From Burkholderia cepacia (GTDB taxonomy: Bacteria; Pseudomonadota; Gammaproteobacteria; Burkholderiales; Burkholderiaceae): a stretch of DNA of 64,000 bases. The stretch lies in NCBI RefSeq assembly GCF_001718835.1, contig NZ_CP013444.1, positions 3,038,001 to 3,102,000 on the forward strand. The letters are read 5' to 3'. Both the position numbers and the translations under genes were made by a program. The notes beneath the pieces are model-generated. The model was not told the DNA's origin and did no database searches. It saw only the letters and a program-made list of their open reading frames with translations. Below are positions 7,657-15,563 of this stretch, piece after piece (position 1 is the stretch's first letter; the number at the start of each line of letters is the position of its first letter).

Positions 7657-8571
7657 ATGACTTCACCGCAAGAACTCAAACAGATCATCTCTCACGGCCT
7701 GCTGTCCTTTCCGCTGACGGACTTCGACGCCGACGGCAGCTTCCGCCCGTCCACCTATGCCGAGCGCCTGGAATGGCTCGCGCCGTACGGTGCGAGCGCG
7801 CTGTTCGCGGCCGGCGGCACCGGTGAATTCTTCTCGCTCACGCAGCGCGAGTACTCGGACGTGATCCGCGTCGCGACGGAAACCTGCAAGGGCAAGGTGC
7901 CGATCCTCGCCGGCGCGGGCGGCGCGACGCGCGTCGCGATCGAATATGCGCAGGAGGCCGAGCGCCTCGGCGCGAGCGGCGTGCTGCTGATGCCGCATTA
8001 CCTGACCGAAGCCAGCCAGGAAGGGATCGCCGAGCACGTCGAGCAGGTGTGTCGCGCACTGAAGATCGGCGTCGTGGTGTACAACCGCGCGAATTCGAAG
8101 CTGAACGCCGACATGCTCGAGCGCCTCGCCGATCGTTGCCCGAACCTGATCGGCTTCAAGGACGGTGTCGGCGAGATCGAAAGCATGGTGACGATCCGCC
8201 GCCGCCTTGGCGACCGCTTCGCGTATCTCGGCGGCCTGCCGACGGCCGAAGTCTATGCCGCCGCGTACAAGGCGCTCGGCGTGCCGGTGTATTCGTCGGC
8301 CGTGTTCAACTTCATCCCGAAGACCGCGATGGAATTCAACGAAGCGATCGCGAAGGACGACCACGCCACGGTCGGCCGCCTGATCGACACGTTCTTCCTG
8401 CCGTACCTGAAGATCCGCAACCGCCGCGCGGGTTATGCGGTCAGCATCGTGAAGGCGGGCGCGAAGCTCGTCGGCCACGACGCGGGCCCCGTGCGGGCGC
8501 CGCTCGTCGACCTGAACGACGAGGAAGTCGCGCAGCTCGACGTGCTGATCAAGAAGATGGGCCCGCAGTAA
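7657..8571 (+). CDS. kdgD: 5-dehydro-4-deoxyglucarate dehydratase
   Basis: 304 residues of the DHDPS/NAL aldolase family: FAAGGTGEFFSLT near residue 50, Tyr142 in VVYNRANSK, and the Schiff-base Lys168 in LIGFKDGVGE. The protein converts 5-dehydro-4-deoxy-D-glucarate to 2,5-dioxopentanoate with loss of water and CO2. It is divergent from garD, which makes its substrate. The dehydrogenase that finishes the pathway sits 7 kb to the right. The opening LLSFPLTDFDADG is characteristic of KdgD rather than DapA. Confidence 0.95.
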   Translation: MTSPQELKQIISHGLLSFPLTDFDADGSFRPSTYAERLEWLAPYGASALFAAGGTGEFFSLTQREYSDVIRVATETCKGKVPILAGAGGATRVAIEYAQEAERLGASGVLLMPHYLTEASQEGIAEHVEQVCRALKIGVVVYNRANSKLNADMLERLADRCPNLIGFKDGVGEIESMVTIRRRLGDRFAYLGGLPTAEVYAAAYKALGVPVYSSAVFNFIPKTAMEFNEAIAKDDHATVGRLIDTFFLPYLKIRNRRAGYAVSIVKAGAKLVGHDAGPVRAPLVDLNDEEVAQLDVLIKKMGPQ

Positions 8572-8613
8572 GCGGTTCGCGGTCGGGCATGACGGCGCGG
8601 CCGGCCGCCGCCG

Positions 8614-9153
8614 TCACATCTTCGAAATGCTCTCGACGATCGCGCGGCGCACCCGCTCCAGCTTCGCGCTGGCCACGGCGAACCGGGTGCTGTCGCCGCC
8701 ACCCGGCTTGTCGCGCAGGAGTTGATCCCGCACGCTCGGGTCGACGACCGTATCGAAGAACTGCCGCACGGTCAGCATCGCGTATTGCTTCGCGCGCGCG
8801 AGCTGCTCGTTGGCCTGGGTCAGTGCGGCGAAGCGGGCAGCCGGATCGGTGTCGTCGATGCCGCGCCGGTACTGGAGCGCGAACACCAGCGCTTCCATAT
8901 CCAGCCTGAATCGGCGCACGGCCGCGCCGAAGGCGAGCGAATGCGCGTCGGCGCCCGTGACGACGCGCCCCTGGTTGATCGTCACGTCGAATTCGCTGCC
9001 GCCCAGTTCACGCTGCAGCGCGAACAGTTCGTTGCTGAGGACGCGCCCTTCGCTGTATTCGCCGACCTGGCTGCGGACCGATCGTGCGACGTCGCCGATC
9101 GCTTTCCACAATCCGGCCGCGAACAGGTGATCGCCACGCTTGTTGATATTCAT
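8614..9153 (-). CDS. Hypothetical protein
   Basis: A 179-residue protein I do not recognise. It looks mainly alpha-helical and soluble, without a signal peptide, membrane segment or known motif. Helical stretches such as ERLARAK-like and QYAMLTVRQFFDTVVDPSV suggest a compact helical domain. It is convergent with kdgD and marks the left end of the block that separates the two halves of the galactarate pathway. The reading frame is complete, with GC-biased third positions typical of real genes here. Confidence 0.6.
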   Translation of the reverse strand: MNINKRGDHLFAAGLWKAIGDVARSVRSQVGEYSEGRVLSNELFALQRELGGSEFDVTINQGRVVTGADAHSLAFGAAVRRFRLDMEALVFALQYRRGIDDTDPAARFAALTQANEQLARAKQYAMLTVRQFFDTVVDPSVRDQLLRDKPGGGDSTRFAVASAKLERVRRAIVESISKM

Positions 9154-9305
9154 TGCGTCTGTTCCCTCGTTCTGATTTTTCTCAATCTCTCAGGCTCCGC
9201 TCGCGGGCCTGACGGCCCGAAGCTCCGCTACTGTAGGAGAAAATCCGGCGACGCGAAAGCCGGCAACGCATAATGCGCGGCAAAGCTCGCATTAAGGTAC
9301 GCGAA

Positions 9306-10220
9306 ATGCTCGACCTCGACGACCTTCGGCTCGTACGCGCGATCGGTACGTCGCGCTCGCTGGCCTCCGCCGCCCGGCTGCTCGATCTCACGCCGCCTGC
9401 CGTCACGATCCGCCTGCAGAGAATGGAGGAGCGGCTGGGCGCAAGGCTCGCCGTGCGGAAATCGAACGGGATTTCCTTGACCGACGAGGGGCAGCGGCTG
9501 TACCAGGAAGCGCTCGACATTCTCGAGCGCGTGGAGGCTTTGCCGATCCATATCTCGGGGGAGCACGGGGAAGTGCAAGGCACGCTCCGCGTCGTCGCCC
9601 CGCTCGGCTTCGGGCGAAAGTACGTCGCGCGGATCGTGCGCGACGTGCAACTGGCTCATCCGAAGCTCGAAATATCGCTGCACCTGTCGGACAGCCCGTT
9701 GACCAGTGCGTCGGGGGCCGACGTGGTCGTGCACGTCGGCAGCCTCAAGTCGTCGTCGTGGATCGGCTATCCGCTCGCGCCCAACGAGCGCTTTCTGTGC
9801 GCGAGCCCCGCGTATGCGCGTCGCATCAAGGCATTGAACCATCCGTCCGACCTGGCCCGATACGACTGCCTGTGCCTGCGCGAGAACGACGAGGACATCC
9901 CGCGATGGCGCTTCTCGCAGGAAGGCGACCCTCGACGGTCCACCGTGATCCGCGTCACCGGCCCGTTGTCCTCCAACGACGGCACCGTCATCACGGAATG
10001 GGCGCTGGCCGGGCTCGGGATCGTCGAGCGCTCCGAGTGGGACGTCGCTCCGCTGCTGGCGAACGGCAGGCTCGTCCGGTTGCTGCCCGACTGGCGGTTG
10101 CCGTCCGCGCCGGTGACCGCGCTCTTGCCGTCGCGAACAGGCAGGTCCGTCCGGCAGCGGATTTTTCTCGAAACCGCGAAGCAATTCCTCAGTCCGCCGC
10201 CCTGGCGCAACAACGCATGA
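9306..10220 (+). CDS. LysR-family transcriptional regulator
   Basis: 304 residues from the ATG at 9306 (MLDLDDLRLVRAIGTSRSLA), which opens with the usual LysR N-terminus; an upstream in-frame start at 9273 would only add a basic tail. Winged helix at residues about 3-62, effector domain after that, with DEGQRLYQEALDILERV as linker helix. It is co-directional with and 103 bp upstream of the D-hydroxyaspartate/D-serine dehydratase-like gene and is its probable regulator. Confidence 0.85.
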   Translation: MLDLDDLRLVRAIGTSRSLASAARLLDLTPPAVTIRLQRMEERLGARLAVRKSNGISLTDEGQRLYQEALDILERVEALPIHISGEHGEVQGTLRVVAPLGFGRKYVARIVRDVQLAHPKLEISLHLSDSPLTSASGADVVVHVGSLKSSSWIGYPLAPNERFLCASPAYARRIKALNHPSDLARYDCLCLRENDEDIPRWRFSQEGDPRRSTVIRVTGPLSSNDGTVITEWALAGLGIVERSEWDVAPLLANGRLVRLLPDWRLPSAPVTALLPSRTGRSVRQRIFLETAKQFLSPPPWRNNA

Positions 10221-10323
10221 AGGATTAAACGTCGCTTAATGATGGATTAGGCGGCCGTTAAGCACACGGGCAGTCGTCGGGCCTACAGTGTTCGCATCGA
10301 TAACACATCGAGGCAAACGCATC

Positions 10324-11454
10324 ATGGGCATTCAGACGCTCGACACCCCCGCCGCATTGATCGATGCCGGTCGCATGCGTCACAACATCGGCCGCATGCA
10401 GGCCCATCTGGACGCGCTCGGCGTCAGGTTCCGGCCGCACGTCAAGACCACCAAATGCGCGCACGTCGTCGACGCCCAGATCGCCGCGGGCGCGCAAGGC
10501 GTCACGGTGTCGACGCTCAAGGAAGCCGAACAGTTTTTCGCGCACGGTATCCGCGACATCGTCTACGCGGTCGGCATGGTGCCCGCGAAGCTCGGCCAGG
10601 CGCTCGCGCTGCGCCGGCAGGGCTGCGACCTGAAGCTGGTCGCGGACAGCCTGCCCGCCGCGCACGCGATCGTCGAATTCGGGCGCGCGCATGGCGAGCG
10701 CTTCGAAGTGTGGATCGAGATCGACGTCGATGGTCATCGCTCAGGCATCCAGCCGGAGGACGCGTTGCTGATCGACGTGGGGCGGGTGCTCGTCGATGGC
10801 GGAATGATCCTCGGCGGGGTCCTGGCTCACGCCGGCTCCAGCTACGAATACGACACCCGGGAAGCGTTGGTGAAGATCGCCGAACAGGAGCGCAGCCGCA
10901 CCGTGCGGGCGGCAGAGCGCCTCCGGGCCGCCGGGCTGCCCTGCCCGGTCGTGAGTATCGGCTCGACGCCAACCGCACTTTCGGCCGAAACCCTCGAGGG
11001 CGTCACGGAAGTTCGGGCGGGCGTGTACGCGATGTTCGACCTCGTGATGCACAACATCGGCGTATGCGACCTGTCCGACATCGCGCTGTCGGTGCTGACC
11101 ACCGTCATCGGACACCAGGAAGAGAAAGGCTGGGCGATCATCGACGCGGGCTGGATGGCAATGAGCCGCGACCGCGGCACGCAGCGTCAGGCACACGATT
11201 TCGGCTACGGACTGGTATGCGCGGAAGACGGTGAAGTGCTCGGCGAGTACGTCGTGAGCGCCGCCAACCAGGAGCACGGGATCGTGTCGCGCGCGGGCGC
11301 GCCCGACTCCGGCATCGCGCATCGGTTTCCGATCGGCACCCGCCTGCGCATCCTGCCGAATCACGCGTGCGCCACCGGTGCGCAACATCCCGAGTATCAC
11401 GCCGTGGGCGACGATGGCTCGGTACAGACCTGGCCGCGATTCTATGGATGGTGA
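10324..11454 (+). CDS. DSD1-type PLP enzyme (D-threo-3-hydroxyaspartate / D-serine dehydratase or beta-hydroxyaspartate aldolase)
   Basis: 376 residues of the fold-type III alanine racemase-like family. PLP lysine K41 lies in RPHVKTTKC. The zinc-ligand pair of DSD1-type enzymes is seen as H347 and C349 in NHACAT. HNIGV and AIIDAGWMAMSRDRGT fit D-threo-3-hydroxyaspartate dehydratases. The related aldolase BhcC of the beta-hydroxyaspartate cycle shares the fold and cannot be excluded by reading. Neighbours encoding an iminosuccinate reductase-like and a hydroxyaspartate dehydratase-like protein support a role in hydroxyaspartate chemistry. Start chosen at MGIQTLDTP; an upstream in-frame Met (10288) lies in the presumed promoter. 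Confidence 0.85.
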   Translation: MGIQTLDTPAALIDAGRMRHNIGRMQAHLDALGVRFRPHVKTTKCAHVVDAQIAAGAQGVTVSTLKEAEQFFAHGIRDIVYAVGMVPAKLGQALALRRQGCDLKLVADSLPAAHAIVEFGRAHGERFEVWIEIDVDGHRSGIQPEDALLIDVGRVLVDGGMILGGVLAHAGSSYEYDTREALVKIAEQERSRTVRAAERLRAAGLPCPVVSIGSTPTALSAETLEGVTEVRAGVYAMFDLVMHNIGVCDLSDIALSVLTTVIGHQEEKGWAIIDAGWMAMSRDRGTQRQAHDFGYGLVCAEDGEVLGEYVVSAANQEHGIVSRAGAPDSGIAHRFPIGTRLRILPNHACATGAQHPEYHAVGDDGSVQTWPRFYGW

Positions 11455-11500
11455 GCGAGCACCTGGTGGGGGCGAATGCCGCGACACGCGGCGTGCCCAG

Positions 11501-12133
11501 TTACTTGGCGTCGTTGTAGACGGTCGCGCGCGAGACGCCCAGGTGTTGCGCAATCGTCTCCATCGACCGCCGCAAGTCCAGATAGCCCTCTTCCTTGAGC
11601 GCCTGCATCAGCGCCCTGCGCTGGTCGGTACGCAGCGCTTGCGGCGTGGTCGCCAGGCTGACCGCGAACCGGTCGATCCGTTCGCGAAGCGAGTCGGCGG
11701 TCGACGGGTCCAGCGATTCCTTGACCACCTCCCCGCTGGGAACCGAAAACTGTTCCAGCAGAGTCGCGATGCTGCGGAACAGCGTCACGTCGACGTTCAG
11801 GCAGAGTGCGGCGAAGTAATGCCCTTCCGAATCCTTGATGCCGATCGACGTGCTCTTGGCCTGGCGCCCGTCGCTGAACCGATTCGCATAGTTCGCGAGC
11901 ACTTGCGGGAAATCGTCGTCCGCGATGCGGGCGAGGCCGAGCTCGGTCGCGGGATCGCCGACTGCGCGTCCCGACAGGTTGTTGTGGATGGCGAGAATCG
12001 CATGCTTCGGCGAGCGCAGGTCGTGAACCACCACCTCCGTAAACGGCGCCAGCGTCTCGCCCAGCCCCGCTGCGATTTGCTTGACCTGCTCGAGAATGAC
12101 CTGCTGTTCGCCGGTCAGTCGTTTCTTAGCCAT
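11501..12133 (-). CDS. YheO-like PAS / helix-turn-helix transcriptional regulator
   Basis: A 210-residue protein with an N-terminal YheO-like PAS domain (residues about 15-125: LGETLAPFTEVVVHDLRSPKH and IGIKDSEGHYFAALCLNVD) and a C-terminal helix-turn-helix ending ETIAQHLGVSRATVYNDAK. Proteins of this type often regulate adjacent amino-acid or D-amino-acid catabolic genes. Here it is divergent from the ornithine cyclodeaminase-like gene, with a perfect 14-bp palindrome between them. The start at 12133 gives the family length; longer frames would run through the promoter. Confidence 0.88.
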   Translation of the reverse strand: MAKKRLTGEQQVILEQVKQIAAGLGETLAPFTEVVVHDLRSPKHAILAIHNNLSGRAVGDPATELGLARIADDDFPQVLANYANRFSDGRQAKSTSIGIKDSEGHYFAALCLNVDVTLFRSIATLLEQFSVPSGEVVKESLDPSTADSLRERIDRFAVSLATTPQALRTDQRRALMQALKEEGYLDLRRSMETIAQHLGVSRATVYNDAK

Positions 12134-12202
12134 CCTGGACTCTTCAACTAATTTTGGTCGCATTGTATAGGTTCTGCGCAGCACCGCACGACTTGACTGT
12201 TC

Positions 12203-12216
12203 GTCTAAGTTTAGAC
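12203..12216. promoter_or_regulatory. Palindromic operator candidate
   Basis: GTCTAA-GT-TTAGAC, perfect arms around a 2-bp centre, 50 bp upstream of the ornithine cyclodeaminase-like gene and 69 bp upstream of the divergent YheO-like regulator. It probably binds that regulator. Confidence 0.5.
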
Positions 12217-12266
12217 ACACTGCCAAAACTCTCGACTGGCATTGCGCCAGAGAAGCTGACCTGACG

Positions 12267-13238
12267 ATGCCGACAGACGCCCGACTCCTGCTTCTCGACC
12301 GCGATGCCGTCGAACCCGCCCTCGAGGCCGCGCAAGTGACGGCCGCGGTTCGCGAAGCCTTCGTGCTGCACAGTCAACGGGCCGGGCGCGTGTTTCCGGT
12401 GGTTCGCGAGAAGCTGCACACGGGCGGCGTGTTCGGGATCAAGTCGGGCGACGTTGCGCGCCAGGATCTGCTCGGCTTCAAGGCGGCCGGGTTCTGGCCC
12501 GGCAACCGGGCGCGCGGCGGCGAACCGCATCAGGCCACCGTCGCGCTGTTCGATCCGGCCACGGGCCGCCCGCTGTGCATCATGGACGGCAATGCGATCA
12601 CCACTGCGCGAACCGGTGCCGCCGGCGGCCTCGGGCTGCAACTGCTCGCGCGTCGCGACAGCACGCGAATCTGCGTGTTCGGCACGGGCGTGCAGGCGCG
12701 CGTCCAGCTCGACTACGCGCTCGGGCGGCTGCCGCAACGGTGCACGGTGCGGTACGTGAACGTCGGCGGCGAGCCGGAGCCGGGGTTCGAAGCGGCATTC
12801 CGGGGCCAATGCGCGATCCGCGCGGCACGGGACCGCCACGATGCGGTGGCGAACAGCGACGTGGTCATCACCGCGACGCCGGGCGGCGGCGCGCTGTTCG
12901 ACGCGGGTGCGGTGCAGCCGGGCACCCACCTGACCTGCGTCGGCGCCGACACGGCCGGCAAGCGCGAGCTTCCGGCAGGCGTGCTGGCGCGTGCGCGCAT
13001 TGTCGTCGACGACCGGGAGCAGGCGCGCAGCATCGGCGAGTGCCAGTGGGCGCCGGCGCTGCCGTGCACCGAAATCGGCGACCTTCTGGCGGGAACGGCG
13101 TCCATCGATCGCTCGTCGAGCGATATCACGGTATTCGACATGACTGGGCTCGCGCTGCAGGACTTGACGGTCGCGCGTTTCCTTTATGATCAGGCCATCG
13201 AAAACGGAGCCGGCATCTCCGTTCCATGGCCTTGGTGA
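12267..13238 (+). CDS. Ornithine cyclodeaminase/mu-crystallin-family reductase (iminosuccinate reductase-like)
   Basis: 323 residues of the OCD/mu-crystallin family: DGNAITTARTGAAGGLG, the nucleotide-binding glycine motif VFGTGVQARVQLDYAL near residue 140, and HLTCVGADTAGKREL. The family includes ornithine cyclodeaminase, ketimine reductases and BhcD, the iminosuccinate reductase of the beta-hydroxyaspartate cycle. Because the next gene, 24 bp downstream, encodes a hydroxyaspartate dehydratase-like enzyme whose product would be iminosuccinate, the iminosuccinate-to-aspartate role is the best guess. It heads a four-gene operon. Confidence 0.85.
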   Translation: MPTDARLLLLDRDAVEPALEAAQVTAAVREAFVLHSQRAGRVFPVVREKLHTGGVFGIKSGDVARQDLLGFKAAGFWPGNRARGGEPHQATVALFDPATGRPLCIMDGNAITTARTGAAGGLGLQLLARRDSTRICVFGTGVQARVQLDYALGRLPQRCTVRYVNVGGEPEPGFEAAFRGQCAIRAARDRHDAVANSDVVITATPGGGALFDAGAVQPGTHLTCVGADTAGKRELPAGVLARARIVVDDREQARSIGECQWAPALPCTEIGDLLAGTASIDRSSSDITVFDMTGLALQDLTVARFLYDQAIENGAGISVPWPW

Positions 13239-13262
13239 AAACATCTGACCAGCGAATCTCAC

Positions 13263-14234
13263 ATGACCACGACTTTCGAACTTCCCACCTTCGCCGACGT
13301 CGAGGCAGCGGCAACGCGCATCGCCGGCATTGCACATCGCACGCCCGTTCACACGTCGCGCACGCTGAACCAACTGATCGGCGCGGAGGTGTTCGTCAAG
13401 TGCGAGAATTTTCAGCGCATGGGCGCCTTCAAGTTTCGGGGCGCCTTCAACGCGCTGTCGAAATTTTCGCCGGAACAGCGCAAGGCCGGCGTCGTCGCGT
13501 TCTCCTCCGGGAACCACGCGCAGGGCATCGCCCTTTCCGCGCAGATCCTGGGCATCCCGGCAACGATCGTGATGCCGCACGATGCGCCTGCGTCGAAGAT
13601 CGCGGCGACCAAAGGATACGGCGCCGACGTCGTCGTTTACGACCGCTATGCAGAGGATCGCGAAGCAATCGGCCGCCGCCTCGCCGACGAGCAGGGCCTC
13701 ACGCTGATTCCGCCTTACGACCACCCGGACGTGCTCGCCGGACAAGGCACGGCCGCGAAGGAGTTGTTCGACGAGGTGGGCGCGCTCGATGCGCTGTTCG
13801 TGCCGATGGGCGGCGGCGGGCTGCTCTCCGGCACTGCGCTGTCGACCCGGGCGCTCGCGCCGCAATGCGAGTTGTACGGCGTCGAACCGGAAGCCGGGAA
13901 CGATGGTCAGCGCTCGCTGCGCAGCGGACAAATCGTGCACATCGATACGCCCAAGACGATCGCCGATGGCGCGCAAACCCAGCACATCGGGAACTACACG
14001 TTCGCCATCATCAAGCGCGATGTGAACGATATCCTCACCGCGTCGGATGCCGATCTGGTGAACGCGATGAAGTTTTTCGCGACGCGCGTGAAGATGATCG
14101 TGGAGCCGACCGGATGCCTCGGACTGGCCGCCGCGCTGAATGCGAAGGAATCGCTCAAGGGCAAGCGCGTCGGCATCATCGTCAGCGGCGGCAATATCGA
14201 CCTCGAACGATTCTGCTCGCTCGTCACGTCGTAA
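13263..14234 (+). CDS. Threo/erythro-3-hydroxyaspartate ammonia-lyase-like PLP enzyme
   Basis: 323 residues of fold-type II, the length of SRY1-type hydroxyaspartate dehydratases and without the C-terminal regulatory domain of IlvA. PLP lysine K57 in MGAFKFRGAF, phosphate loop in SSGNHAQG (81-88), GGGGLLSG and the terminal SGGNIDLERF are all present. It would dehydrate 3-hydroxyaspartate to iminosuccinate/oxaloacetate; L-threonine or L-serine dehydratase or racemase activity is a possible alternative. Its pairing with the OCD-family reductase matches BhcB-BhcD. Confidence 0.88.
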   Translation: MTTTFELPTFADVEAAATRIAGIAHRTPVHTSRTLNQLIGAEVFVKCENFQRMGAFKFRGAFNALSKFSPEQRKAGVVAFSSGNHAQGIALSAQILGIPATIVMPHDAPASKIAATKGYGADVVVYDRYAEDREAIGRRLADEQGLTLIPPYDHPDVLAGQGTAAKELFDEVGALDALFVPMGGGGLLSGTALSTRALAPQCELYGVEPEAGNDGQRSLRSGQIVHIDTPKTIADGAQTQHIGNYTFAIIKRDVNDILTASDADLVNAMKFFATRVKMIVEPTGCLGLAAALNAKESLKGKRVGIIVSGGNIDLERFCSLVTS

Positions 14235-14299
14235 GCGACGGCGCCGGGCGGTGCGATTCTGGTGACGCAACCTGCAATGTGTCGGGACAATTGAATAGC

Positions 14300-14776
14300 A
14301 TGTCATCCATTTACGAAAAGCTGGTCGCGTTGCTCGACCGTGAAGGCGCCAGGTATCGGGTGATCGAACACCCGGCGGAGGGACGCTCCGACCTGGTTGC
14401 GGCCATTCGCGGGACATCACCGGGGCAAGGCGCGAAAGCGATGCTGTGCAGGGGCAAGGATGCCGGGCAGGCGTTGATTCTCGCGATCCTTCCCGGCGAC
14501 AGGAAGCTGGACTTCAAGAAGGTCGCCGCAGCGGCCGGGCTCAAGAAGGCCACGCTCGCGTCAGCCGACGAAGCGCAGCACGAAACCGGATGCGCGATCG
14601 GGGCGATCCCGCCGTTCTCGTTCTCGTCGGCCATCAAGCTGATCGTCGATCCGGATCTGATCGGCAGCTTCGACGAGATCGCGTTCAACGCCGGCCGGCT
14701 CGACCGATCCATCGTGCTCAGTTCGGCCGATTACGTCCGGATCGCCAATCCGCTCCTTCAGCCGCTATGCGTCTAG
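14300..14776 (+). CDS. YbaK/EbsC-family (prolyl-tRNA deacylase-like) protein
   Basis: 158 residues of the YbaK/ProX-like fold: YRVIEHPAEGRSD, GTSPGQGAKAMLCRG and the later FSFSSAIKLIVDPDLI. Characterised relatives hydrolyse mis-acylated tRNAs, free or in trans. It starts 65 bp after the dehydratase gene with a weak ribosome-binding site and overlaps the next gene by 10 bp, so it belongs to the same operon. Why an editing-type protein should accompany hydroxyaspartate catabolism is unknown; clearing tRNA mischarged with an unusual amino acid is one idea. Confidence 0.75.
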   Translation: MSSIYEKLVALLDREGARYRVIEHPAEGRSDLVAAIRGTSPGQGAKAMLCRGKDAGQALILAILPGDRKLDFKKVAAAAGLKKATLASADEAQHETGCAIGAIPPFSFSSAIKLIVDPDLIGSFDEIAFNAGRLDRSIVLSSADYVRIANPLLQPLCV

Positions 14777-15489
14777 GCAAGGTATCCGCCATCTCGTTCG
14801 ACCTCGACGACACCCTGTGGCCGTTCGGGCCGGCCGTCGAGCGGGCCGAAGCGACGCTGCATGCATGGCTGCTCGAGCACGCGCCCAATACGGCGCGCAT
14901 CCTGCCGACGCGGCAAGCGCTGAGCCAGTTGCGCACCGAGTACGAGCGCTCGCGCCCCGACCTCGTCAACGACTATCGTGCGCTGCGAATCGGTTCGATC
15001 AGGCTCGCGCTGGAGCGGGCGAGGGAAGATGTCGACCTGGCCGAACACGCATACCGCGTGTTCTTTTCCGCCCGGCAGCAGGTCGAGTTTTACGACGACG
15101 TCCGGCCGGCGCTGGCGTGGCTGAGCGCCAGGTTTCCGCTCATCGCCGTGACGAACGGCAACGCGGACCTCCGGCTGACCGGCGGCAGCGAGTTCTTTCG
15201 TGAAACGTTCAGTGCGGGCGCGCTGGGCACCGCGAAGCCCGAGCCCGAAATATTCCATGCGGCCGCGAAGGCGGCGAACGTGCATCCCGCGGAGTTGCTT
15301 CACGTGGGCGACGATTTTCATCTCGACGTTCTCGGGGCATTGAACGCCGGGCTGCAGGCTGCGTGGCTGGTTCGCCGGAATCATCCCGAGATGGAGCGCC
15401 TGCAGCCCGACACCCGCTCCCCGCACCTCACCATTCACGACTTGTCGATGCTGTGTCGGGCCCTCGGCGGACCGGTCGACTTGTCTTGA
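14767..15489 (+). CDS. HAD-family hydrolase
   Basis: 240 residues with the HAD signature: motif I FDLDDTLW (nucleophile D12, acid/base D14), motif II AVTNGN, motif III Lys in AKPEPEIFHAA and motif IV HVGDDFHLDVLGALNAG. Its arrangement resembles YigB-like phosphatases with an alpha-helical cap. The ATG overlaps the end of the YbaK-like gene by 10 bp, indicating coupled translation. The substrate is unknown; it ends the operon before a GC-rich hairpin. Confidence 0.82.
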   Translation: MRLGKVSAISFDLDDTLWPFGPAVERAEATLHAWLLEHAPNTARILPTRQALSQLRTEYERSRPDLVNDYRALRIGSIRLALERAREDVDLAEHAYRVFFSARQQVEFYDDVRPALAWLSARFPLIAVTNGNADLRLTGGSEFFRETFSAGALGTAKPEPEIFHAAAKAANVHPAELLHVGDDFHLDVLGALNAGLQAAWLVRRNHPEMERLQPDTRSPHLTIHDLSMLCRALGGPVDLS

Positions 15490-15514
15490 TCGTGATACGG
15501 GGAACGGCACGATA

Positions 15515-15532
15515 GCGCCCGCGAGCGGGCGC
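15515..15532. terminator. Hairpin between convergent genes
   Basis: GCGCCCGC-GA-GCGGGCGC lies 26 bp after the HAD gene and 32 bp after the end of the convergent dehydrogenase gene. It lacks a long T run, so termination by it is only probable. Confidence 0.45.
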
Positions 15533-15563
15533 CGTCGTCTTCAAGGTTTTCGCCGGTCCGCGC

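Noticed and set aside
13226..14299. N-terminal 358 codons of the frame that ends as the YbaK-like gene
   Set aside because: Overlaps the dehydratase gene in another frame; only the portion from the ATG at 14300 encodes a recognisable fold.
12144..14420. 758-codon minus-strand frame opposite the OCD and dehydratase genes
   Set aside because: Antisense shadow; both plus-strand genes have intact catalytic motifs.
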